Source of the DNA: Bacteroidota bacterium
GTDB taxonomy: Bacteria; Bacteroidota; Bacteroidia; B-17B0; Aurantibacillaceae
Reading direction: 5' to 3'
DNA length: 42,764 bases
Assembly (NCBI GenBank): GCA_013298715.1
Contig: JAAFIQ010000026.1
Location: 1 to 42,764, forward strand
Part shown: in pieces, positions 32,054 through 40,300 of the stretch
Layout of the letters: each line of letters starts with the position of its first letter
How positions within the stretch are numbered: the stretch's first letter is position 1
Notes under the pieces: generated by a model
Database searches by the model: none
Told to the model about the DNA's origin: nothing
What the model saw: only the letters and a program-made list of their open reading frames with translations
Program-made: the position numbers and the translations under genes

Positions 32054-35002
32054 TTGAAAACATTTTTTAAAATAGTTATTCTAACTGCCTTTACTTTTTT
32101 TAGCGAAATAATCTACTCGCAGAAGGATAGTATCAATGCCGAAAAAATTAGCAATTATACGGATGATGTTTTAAGTATTAAAAAACGAAGGTTCACTTAT
32201 TTCGTTTCAAATAGATACAGCGATGATAGTAAGTTTGATGTTTACAAATGTTTGCCTTATTCGAATAAAGCAAATGTAATTTTAATACGTGGTAAGTTTG
32301 AAGCAACTGATAATTCAAAAATTAAAAAAGCGAAACTTTCGCTTTATAATGCCAGTAATAGTGAGTTGGTGGGTGTTTTTAACACCAATGGCTACACAGG
32401 TAATTATATTTTAGTATTGGTTCCAAACGTGCGTTATATTTTAAAAATAGAAGTTCAAGGGTATGGCATTTTTAAAGAGTTAATTGAAGTACCAATGAAA
32501 ATTGATTACGAAATTTGTCAACAAGAAATTAAAGTTCGACTCAACGAACAAAAAAAAGGTAGTTGTAATGTGCTAAGTTTTTTTAGTGATGAAAACGAAA
32601 AAGTAACCTACATAAAAGCCGTAACAGATACCACAAAAATAATTTCGATTACAGATGTTGATGATAACTCAAACTCAAAAGAAAATAAAAGTGGAAAGCA
32701 AAAGAAAGTTGCCTCTACCATAGATGAGCTTGTAAAAGATCAATTGGAAGAAGAACGCAAAAAGCCTTTAGCTGCGCTTGCAGCATTTAAGATCAAAGAT
32801 TTTGAAACAGCATTAAACTTATTTGGCGAGCTCTTAAAAAATGACCCTATTGAGCCATTTTATAATTATTACTACGGCGTAAGTCTTGTAAAGCTTAATA
32901 AAAGTCGCGTGAAAGCCATACACAGTTTACAAATTGCTTCAGGCTATAAAGATGTGCCTTATGATGTGTTTTTGTATTTGGCAAACAGTTGCCGTTTATC
33001 TTATTTATTTAGTGAGGCACTGGCTGCGTTTAATGAATACAAATCAAAAGCAAAACCAGCAGAAATAACATCAAACAATGTATTGCAATTAGTTAAGAAT
33101 TGCGAAAGCGGTTTAGAATTAATGAATGCACCGGTGGACATAGATATTTTGAAACGCTCGCCAATTGTGGAAGGCGACGTGTTATTAAACTACAATCCCG
33201 ATTTGGTAAATGACAAAGTAAAATATAAATCGGATGCTTTTTTTTCAATGTTAGACAAAGCGCGCAAACAAAAATTGCTTATTACGCAATTTAAAAACAA
33301 ATCGTACGTGCATGTTGGATATTCTGATAAGCCAAGCACTAATCTAGATTTATTTAAAAATAATTTGTTGCCAAACGGTAAAATGGGAGCAACACAAAGT
33401 TTTACTGATGCTAACAGCCCGATGGATGAGAATTATCCTTACATAAGTAATGATGGCAAAACCTTGTATTTCTCTTCTAAAGGGCATAACAGCATGGGTG
33501 GTTATGATATTTTTAAATGTACCCGGCAAGATACCTTAAGCGATTGGGGAAAGCCTATAAACATGGGCTACCCAATAAACTCTGCATACGATGATTATTT
33601 TTTTATACCAGATACAAGTGGAAAACATGCTTCCTTTATAACTACCAGAAAAAATGATAAAGCAGAGTTGTTTTATGTACGTATGCCATTTAGTGAGTTA
33701 ACGTTTTCTGTGTTAAAAGGAAATTTTAGCACGCAGGATTCTGTAGTTAATAAAGACGCTTTAATTTCTGTTTTTAATAACAAAACAAATGAATTGGTTG
33801 GGGTATATAAAACGAACCCACTTACTGGTAACTATTTGATGATTCTAACCGCGGCAACTAAATACGATATTAGTGTTGAAACACCCGGCTATCCCGAGCT
33901 TACTACAAGTTTTGAAATTCCGGGCAAGCGTGGCGAGTATACGCTAAAACAATTGATGAAATGTGTGAAAGAAAAAAATAAGAAAGTAATTAAACTGACC
34001 AATTACTTTACCCAATATGAAGCAGACAGAATTAATTTGGACGCAATAAGCACAACTACAGTTCTAGTAAAAAATGAAACAACTGTAACAACGATTACAA
34101 AAAAAGTTTCAAGAACTGCAATTGAAAACGAAAAAGATAAATCGGATTTAGAGTTGGCGCAAAAATTATTTGAACAATCAAATTACCAAGAGGCTGCTGC
34201 TATATATGGGAAGTTATCGCCTATAATTAATTTCACCGCAGAACAGCATTATGAGTATGGGTTGAGTTTATATCACACAAAACGAGATAAAGTAGATTGC
34301 CTGAAGGAATTAGAAACAGCTGCTAAAAGTAAAGAAACAAACCCAAATGTGTTTTATTACATAGGGAAGTCGTATTACGAAAACTATCAATTTAAGGAGG
34401 CTATTAAAAACTACAAACGTTTTGAAGGACTCGTAAAAGCTGAAGAGTTAGTAAATTATTCATTAGAAAAAGAATATACAGCATGTAATAACGGGATTCT
34501 TTTAATAAACAATCCGTCGCTTATTATGGAGATATATGATAAAAAGCATGTAGATATGAATGCGATACAAAACTCAATCACCAATTTAGAATCGGGTGGA
34601 AAAATATTGGTGCTTACTGATGATTTGCGCTCATCAATTGATAAAAAGAAAAACTATAAGCCCTTGTTTTTTATAACTTCAGATAAATCTACCATTTATG
34701 TTAGTAGTTATGGCGATGCAGAAACAAATAGTAAAGATATTTACCGCTTAAAAAAATTATCGAATGGTAGGTGGAGTACTCCAATGCCAATAGAGGCGAT
34801 AAATACTAGTTTAGATGAGGAGTTTCCTTGTTTATCAAAAGACGGCAAGACCTTGTATTTCTCATCAAAAGCGCATGATAGCATGGGGGGCTACGACGTT
34901 TATAAAAGTGAGTGGAACGAAGAAACAGAATCATGGGGAAAACCAATAAACATGGGTGCGCCTGTAAATTCTCCATTTGATGATTTGTATTATTTAGAGT
35001 AA
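32054..35002 (+). CDS. Envelope protein with duplicated TPR/PD40 halves
   Basis: A 982-residue protein. Signal peptide to YSQ (residue 23); start is TTG 32054, as a stop lies three codons upstream and no ATG fits. The protein is built twice. A beta domain occurs at about residues 70-160 and 550-640 (ELVGVFNTNGYTGNYIL and ELVGVYKTNPLTGNYLM). A TPR region follows at about 235-350 and 690-800. A PD40 beta-propeller-like segment comes next, with near-identical DGKTLYFSSKGHNSMGGYDI and DGKTLYFSSKAHDSMGGYDV. This recalls the PorE/OmpA-type proteins of type IX secretion, but no OmpA domain follows and the protein ends after the second PD40 block. It lies 49 nt after murF-alr. Exact role unknown. Confidence 0.8.
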   Translation: MKTFFKIVILTAFTFFSEIIYSQKDSINAEKISNYTDDVLSIKKRRFTYFVSNRYSDDSKFDVYKCLPYSNKANVILIRGKFEATDNSKIKKAKLSLYNASNSELVGVFNTNGYTGNYILVLVPNVRYILKIEVQGYGIFKELIEVPMKIDYEICQQEIKVRLNEQKKGSCNVLSFFSDENEKVTYIKAVTDTTKIISITDVDDNSNSKENKSGKQKKVASTIDELVKDQLEEERKKPLAALAAFKIKDFETALNLFGELLKNDPIEPFYNYYYGVSLVKLNKSRVKAIHSLQIASGYKDVPYDVFLYLANSCRLSYLFSEALAAFNEYKSKAKPAEITSNNVLQLVKNCESGLELMNAPVDIDILKRSPIVEGDVLLNYNPDLVNDKVKYKSDAFFSMLDKARKQKLLITQFKNKSYVHVGYSDKPSTNLDLFKNNLLPNGKMGATQSFTDANSPMDENYPYISNDGKTLYFSSKGHNSMGGYDIFKCTRQDTLSDWGKPINMGYPINSAYDDYFFIPDTSGKHASFITTRKNDKAELFYVRMPFSELTFSVLKGNFSTQDSVVNKDALISVFNNKTNELVGVYKTNPLTGNYLMILTAATKYDISVETPGYPELTTSFEIPGKRGEYTLKQLMKCVKEKNKKVIKLTNYFTQYEADRINLDAISTTTVLVKNETTVTTITKKVSRTAIENEKDKSDLELAQKLFEQSNYQEAAAIYGKLSPIINFTAEQHYEYGLSLYHTKRDKVDCLKELETAAKSKETNPNVFYYIGKSYYENYQFKEAIKNYKRFEGLVKAEELVNYSLEKEYTACNNGILLINNPSLIMEIYDKKHVDMNAIQNSITNLESGGKILVLTDDLRSSIDKKKNYKPLFFITSDKSTIYVSSYGDAETNSKDIYRLKKLSNGRWSTPMPIEAINTSLDEEFPCLSKDGKTLYFSSKAHDSMGGYDVYKSEWNEETESWGKPINMGAPVNSPFDDLYYLE

Positions 35003-35300
35003 TACCAAGATGAAGTATATTTTAGCTTAGTGTTGATGAAATTTTTAATTCTTCTTCGTTGAAAATGCTTTATTTATCTTATTGCTATGCCCTAGCAGCC
35101 CACTAACTCGCTCAAATATCTCGCAGGTATTTGCCGTGCTTTGAATAAAGAAAAATTTCTAATCATATCTTCAGTCTAAAATATCCTTCAACTTTATATA
35201 AGTGGTAATGGATTCTAAATTTATTAAAGGATTATTAACATCGCCATCTAAACTACGAAAATTGTAATATCAGAATGTTTGATGAGATTGCTTTGTGTTT
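35003..35300. other. Non-coding stretch 3' of the TPR/PD40 gene and the toxin remnant
   Basis: No intact gene on either strand. The patch around 35085-35160 is richer in G+C than its surroundings. On the minus strand a short open frame near 35010-35130 ends FERVSGLLGHSNKIN..., which faintly recalls a tyrosine-recombinase C-terminus, but without the following catalytic Tyr context. I regard it as unassigned, possibly decayed, sequence. Confidence 0.3.
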
Positions 35301-35636
35301 CTAAGTACCAAGATCCAAACTTTCAATTATGTCTTTAAGCTCGTTTGGTTTTATAGCTTCTTTTTCTCCTTTGTCTTAAATAGTTAAAAGATAAACTATT
35401 TTTGTTTGTATGTATAAATAGCTGATAATTCTTGCGCCACCGCTTTTTCCTTTCCCTTTACTTTTAACGGCTAATCGAATTTTATAACAATTATTACCTA
35501 TAAAAGTACCAATTTCTGGATTTTTAAGAATTTCACTGATTAGTTCAGCGAATTCACTTTTTAGTGAAGGAAATTTTTTAGCAAGTCGCTTAAGTTCTTT
35601 TTCGAATCGGTAAGTAGGAACAATGTTATAATTCAT
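35301..35636 (-). pseudogene. RelE/HigB-type toxin interrupted by an in-frame TAA
   Basis: The first 86 codons (ATG 35636) read as a RelE/ParE-fold toxin: YRFEKELKRLAKKFPSLKSE, FIGNNCYKIRLAVKSKGKGK, SGGARIISYLYI and KIVYLLTI. A TAA at 35378-35376 ends the frame, yet the same frame continues directly with DKGEKEAIKPNELKDIIESL and stops at TAG (35303-35301). Family members read LLTIYDK at this place, so the TAA replaces a Tyr codon (TAT or TAC changed by one base). Reading through gives 111 residues, the normal family length. The lost C-terminal strand and helix hold residues needed by RelE-type nucleases, so the toxin is probably inactive. It overlaps the antitoxin gene by 11 nt. Confidence 0.75.
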
Positions 35637-35835
35637 TTAAAAGTTCTTGTGCGGTTTTTAATTTAAGTTTGCCTTGCTTATGAAGACGCACCTCTTCTGC
35701 TGCCTCTTTAAGTTGTTCCCAAAGTTTAACTCCATTGTCCGTCAAAGGTTTTGCTGTTTTTATAAATGTTAAACTTTTTAGAACTTTCATTCCAAAATTG
35801 GCCTCATTATCTGGTATGTCTATTAATACTTTCAT
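35626..35835 (-). CDS. Antitoxin of a RelE-type toxin-antitoxin pair
   Basis: A 69-residue protein: MKVLIDIPDNEANFGMKVLK, then SLTFIKTAKPL, and a charged helical C-terminus ending KLKLKTAQELLNEL. This layout (short N-terminal strand for DNA binding and dimerisation, then a toxin-binding helix) is that of the small Bacteroidota antitoxins paired with RelE-like toxins. It precedes the toxin and overlaps it by 11 nt, the usual coupling. Because the toxin is interrupted, the antitoxin may now be an orphan, still able to bind its own or related promoters. Confidence 0.75.
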   Translation of the reverse strand: MKVLIDIPDNEANFGMKVLKSLTFIKTAKPLTDNGVKLWEQLKEAAEEVRLHKQGKLKLKTAQELLNEL

Positions 35836-36007
35836 AATACAGTTAAATTAAACACATTAGTTTGTTGAAATAGAATTGAACTCTGTTTTTATAAACTTTA
35901 AAAATCAATGCTCTCAATCAAATTTACAATAAATTTTTCAAATGATTAAAATTACTAGGTGATTTTTGATTTCTACTTCATGACTAAACTAATTTTAACT
36001 AAAAGTC

Positions 36008-36382
36008 TTATTCAGTCAATTCAGTATATTCAAACTTTAATAGCGATAACTCTTCAAACACCTTGCCAGATTCAAAAAGTTCACCATCTTCAAACTGATA
36101 AATCCAATTGATTATAACCTCATTTCTAAATTTTAAATTACCAGAGATGCTGTACATTAATTCTAACAAACATTTTGATGAGCCTGTATTAAAATACTCT
36201 AGGTAAATACTTAATTTATTTATAATTCCATTAGAGATACTTTCAATTACAATTTTTTTAAGTCCATCAAAAAATTCTGTTGGATCTTCAGGTATACAAA
36301 TTCCTTCAATTGAAAATTCTTTTAAAAATTCATTAAGCGTAAGCGATGGCGTTTTATCTGTTTTCGGACTAATTATCTGCAT
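36008..36382 (-). CDS. SiaC-type (DUF1987) phosphoprotein, second copy
   Basis: A 124-residue protein of the DUF1987/SiaC family, the anti-sigma-antagonist-like target of a SiaB kinase and SiaA phosphatase. Seen here: a PSLTLNEFLKEFSIEGIC strand region, IPEDPTEFFDGL (family pattern PEN..EFF.P) and SIYLEYFNTGSSKCLLELM. Thr66 in the N-T-G-S context matches the phosphorylated Thr of the family. The gene overlaps the SiaB-like kinase gene by 14 nt. The other copy lies just upstream of that kinase. It is the more diverged copy, for instance in having GICIPED where the family has a shorter turn. Confidence 0.8.
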   Translation of the reverse strand: MQIISPKTDKTPSLTLNEFLKEFSIEGICIPEDPTEFFDGLKKIVIESISNGIINKLSIYLEYFNTGSSKCLLELMYSISGNLKFRNEVIINWIYQFEDGELFESGKVFEELSLLKFEYTELTE

Positions 36383-36887
36383 AATCTAGGGTAATTTCTA
36401 AGGTAAAAATTGTTATGTTACCAGCACTAGTGAATTTATATTTATATTGGTTATTGCTTCGTTTGGCAATTGTAATTAGTCCTAGCCCAGCATTGCCTGT
36501 TGCTGATAGTTTACCATTAGCTAATTGATTAATGTACATTTTATTAATCTCTTCTTTATTAAATTTTTTAAGATTGCTAAGTTTTTCACTTAATTCGGCA
36601 TGCTTAGAAGGATTAATTTGATTAGAAGCAGTAAGCACTAATTGATTGTTATTTTTTTTAATTGAAAATTCTGGATACTCTACAACTTCTTTATGTTGGT
36701 GTTTGCAAATGTTTTCTAAAATTTCTACAGCAATGAGCTTAACCTTTGAAATAATATTTTGAGTAAGATTCAACATCTTTAGCTGAGAGTCAATTATCAA
36801 AATAATATTTCTACTCACCTCATGGTTTATTAAGCCAACAATATTAATTGGTTGGTAACTCAAAGTTATATTTTGTTCACTCTTCAA
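36369..36887 (-). CDS. SiaB-family (DUF6272) GHKL-type protein kinase
   Basis: A 172-residue protein with a histidine-kinase-like ATPase fold. The N box is LIAVEILENICKHQHKE and the G box is GNAGLGLITIAKRSNNQ, both in the SiaB style. SiaB phosphorylates SiaC and opposes the SiaA phosphatase, so here it should phosphorylate the two DUF1987 proteins encoded on either side. Start is a TTG at 36887; the next ATG is 37 residues in and would remove conserved sequence. An 88-nt gap separates it from the upstream SiaC copy and contains a TAAATTTG box, so it may have its own promoter. Confidence 0.8.
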   Translation of the reverse strand: MKSEQNITLSYQPINIVGLINHEVSRNIILIIDSQLKMLNLTQNIISKVKLIAVEILENICKHQHKEVVEYPEFSIKKNNNQLVLTASNQINPSKHAELSEKLSNLKKFNKEEINKMYINQLANGKLSATGNAGLGLITIAKRSNNQYKYKFTSAGNITIFTLEITLDYADN

Positions 36888-36894
36888 CTATTTA

Positions 36895-36902
36895 CAAATT
36901 TA
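36895..36902 (-). promoter_or_regulatory. Candidate -7 box for the SiaB-like kinase gene
   Basis: TAAATTTG on the minus strand matches TAnnTTTG and ends 7 nt before the TTG start at 36887, giving a leader of only one or two bases. No matching -33 element was found. Confidence 0.3.
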
Positions 36903-36975
36903 GCACCAATTGTTGTATTATGAATTATTTGTTGATTGTTTTATCTATTTTTAGCTGTATTAGTTCAACAGCGTG

Positions 36976-37353
36976 TTAGGATTTTATTGGAATAAAGCTA
37001 AACTTACAACTACACACAAGTTCAATGTCTTTGCCAAGCGCCTCTATATCTTCATCACCAGCTTCATGCACCCATTCTACTGTAAAAGAATTTTTATAAG
37101 AGCTTGCCTCTACTAATTTTCTGATTAATTGTATTAATATTCGGGTGGAGGAGGTATTTAAATATTCAATTTGTATTCTTAAAACTGTTGATGAAGGATT
37201 TGTTTTCAAATAAGAATCTACCCACAAAAAAATTGGAGAATAAAATTTTTCTACATTTTCTGGCGTTGAAATGCCAGATAAGCTCAGGTTTCCATTGGGG
37301 TTAAATACCACATTAGGACTGGTGTTTGAGGGTATTATGTTTAAAACATCCAT
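36976..37353 (-). CDS. SiaC-type (DUF1987) phosphoprotein, first copy
   Basis: A 125-residue DUF1987/SiaC protein, closer to the family consensus than the second copy: GNLSLSGISTPENVEKFYSP, FLWVDSYLKTNPSSTVLRI and QIEYLNTSSTRILIQLI. Thr67 in the N-T-S-S context is the expected phosphorylation site. Start chosen at ATG 37353, one nucleotide after the stop of the giant phosphatase gene; an upstream in-frame TTG (37383) would overlap that gene and adds unconserved residues. The spacing implies translational coupling with the phosphatase that should dephosphorylate it. Confidence 0.82.
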   Translation of the reverse strand: MDVLNIIPSNTSPNVVFNPNGNLSLSGISTPENVEKFYSPIFLWVDSYLKTNPSSTVLRIQIEYLNTSSTRILIQLIRKLVEASSYKNSFTVEWVHEAGDEDIEALGKDIELVCSCKFSFIPIKS

Positions 37354-37354
37354 A

Positions 37355-40300
37355 TCACTTTTTTTCTTTAATATTAATTCCAAATAATATCATGTCATCG
37401 GTTTGTGTAGCACCGTTCATCCATTCGCTGTAAAAGTTTTCAAAGTATTCTGTTTGCTCACACATTTTAATTGTATTAGCTTTTTCTAAAATTTCTAAAA
37501 ATCCTTTTGATTTTAATCGTTTTGTTGGATTGCCACCGAATTGGTCTACCAGGCCATCGCTAAACATATATAGTCTATCAACGTTAATTGGAAGTTCAAA
37601 GTCTAGGTACTTCTCATCGAGTATTTTTGAGCCTACTGATTTTTTTGAACCCTCTAGTTTCAGTAAATTGTTTTGCTCAAAACATACTATTGGCCTGCAA
37701 GCCAGAGAGTATTTAATTTTATTTGTTTCTAAATTTATCGAAATAATAGCCATGTCAATACTATCATTTAATTTCGAATTCACATCATCTTTTGGTCGAA
37801 TCAGTTCGTAGATATAATTATCTAAATAATTAAGTATAGCAGCAGGTGAAGTTTCCTTTGCTTCGCTAACAGAATTTATTAACCCATTAATTCCAATTAA
37901 AGTCATTAACGCTCCAGGCACTCCGTGTCCGGTACAGTCTCCAACAGCTATGATTAAATGATTATTTATAGTATCTGTCCAATAAAAATCGCCACCAATA
38001 ATATCTTTTGGTTTGTAAAAAATAGCATTGTGATAAGGTAAATTTTGTAAACGTTCTAAAGAAGGTAACAAGGCCGTTTGAATACGTTTAGCGTAATTGA
38101 TACTTGCCAAAATATCAGAGTTTTGGTTTTCAATGATTAACTCTCTTTGCTTTCTTTCAGAAATATCTGATTCAATTGCCACGTAATTTTTAAGCTCTCC
38201 ATCTTTGTCGAAGATTGGACTGATGCTTAAATGCAGCCAATAGGTTTCACCATTTTTCTTGTAATTTAATATTTCGGTTGCAAAACTTTGTTTATTCTTT
38301 AAAGCATTAGTAATATTTATAATTGTTTCTTTATTTGTTAATTCTCCTTGTAAAAACTCGCCTAATTTTTGATTTAAACTTTCCTCTAAAGTATAACCGG
38401 TTGTATTAACAAAACATTGATTTACCCATTCTATCAAACCAATTGCATTTGTAATTACAACCAAATTATCAGTATTTGTTGCCACTACAGATAGGCGGCT
38501 CAATTCTAACTCATAGTTTTTCTTTTCAGTAATATCACTAACAACTGCTTGAAAGCCGCTTGGTTGATTTTTTTCATCAAGAATTACACTTACTGTTTGA
38601 GAAACCCAAATTGTTTTTCCGGATTTATGTATTACTTTAAATTCTTGTTTTGTAGTGGTTAGATTATTTTTAAATTGTTTTAAGTAGAACAGATTAATTT
38701 TTCGTTGGTGATTTTTTTCGATAATACTGCTAAAGTGATGGCCTATTAATTCACTGGCGGTATAGCCAAGTATAGTTTCAACAGTATCGTTAATGTATAC
38801 AAAGTTGCCATTAAAATCGGTTGTAAAAATAATTTCAGCAGCATTTTTTAAAATGTGTTTATAGTTTGCACGTAATTTTTTTATGTCAGTTATATCTTGA
38901 ACAATTTCAATTTGTTTTTCTAAAACACCTTGCTCATTGTAAATAGATGTATTAGTAACATTTAACCATTTTGATTTACCATACTTGGTATGTATTAGAA
39001 TATCAAATATTGAATTTCGGCCTCCAGTTAATTGGATTTCTTCTTTTGTGCCGTTATTGGTTTGCTCTCCGCTGAATTTTTCTATTGGCCTAACACCAAT
39101 AATCTCATCTAAATTGTACTCAACAATTTCTAAAAAAGAGGTGTTTGCCCAAGTTATTTTATTTTCAGCGTTAAGAATAATAACACCATTACTTACAGTT
39201 TGTGCAACTAACGAGAGTTCCTCGAGTTCTTCTCGCTGCTCAGTTTCTGTAGTAATGTCTTTACCAATACCTAATAAATACTTACCTTCTACAGGTGTAT
39301 CTATCCATTCAATTGTATAATCTTTATTATTTTTTTTAGAATTAAGTACATTGATATATCTTTTTGTTTGATTGGAGCGGATAGTTTTTGCGCATTCTAT
39401 TTTAAAGTCTTTGATTTGTTGCGGGCTCATACCTCTATAATCCCACCAAGCATTCTTATAAACATCCACATTTGTGAGCTGTAATGTTTTTAAAGTAAAT
39501 TCGTTTACATAAATTATTTCACCAAATAAATCTGCAACAATTACAAATTGTTGTGTGTTTTGTAAAAGTAAATCAGAGAAAATTACTTTTTGTAATTTCT
39601 TTTCTTCGATAAAATAAAAAATGTGTATTGTTATTAGTGCCTGAATAACAGCCGATACGTATAACGATTTATTATCAATGTTTGCGTCAGATATAAATAA
39701 AAGAGTAATTATCAGAGCTAAATTTCCAATCGAAAATGCAAATAACCACCTTACCTCTTGAATAATAAATAAAACAAATAAATAAACCAAAGCCGATTCA
39801 ATTGATAAAATTGGGTCATAGTTATTAATGTGCAGTCGGTAAATTAGAGATACTACTATAATTAAATAACCTATTACCAGTGTTAATTTAAAGTATTTTG
39901 GTTCAACTTTTTTTGCGTATGTATATAAATAAGCACTTAAACACATAATGAGGATGAAGAAATTTACTGGCCACATTACTATATACCGACCAGAAATTTC
40001 TGAGTAATAATAATCAATAGGTGCCGTGAGTATACTGCCCATTATGGCTAATAATCGTACTTTTTGAATTAAATAACCATCGTTTCCGTAATTTAAAACG
40101 GATTCGAATTTAAAGGTTGAAAATTTTACGAATATAAAATAAGCGAGTATCAAGAGTAAAGTAAAGCAGAGACTTATGAACCACGTTTTTTTATAAAACG
40201 GTGTAAGTACTTCAAATTCATAACTCAGCGAAGTTGTTTCTGCGCCATCTGCAAGAAAGGCATGCACCTCTAGCGTGTAAACATTTGAAGCCAGATTATT

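Noticed and set aside
35010-35130. Minus-strand fragment with LLGHSN resembling a tyrosine recombinase tail
   Set aside because: Short, lacks the catalytic Tyr segment and any upstream recombinase frame; match too small to support a call.
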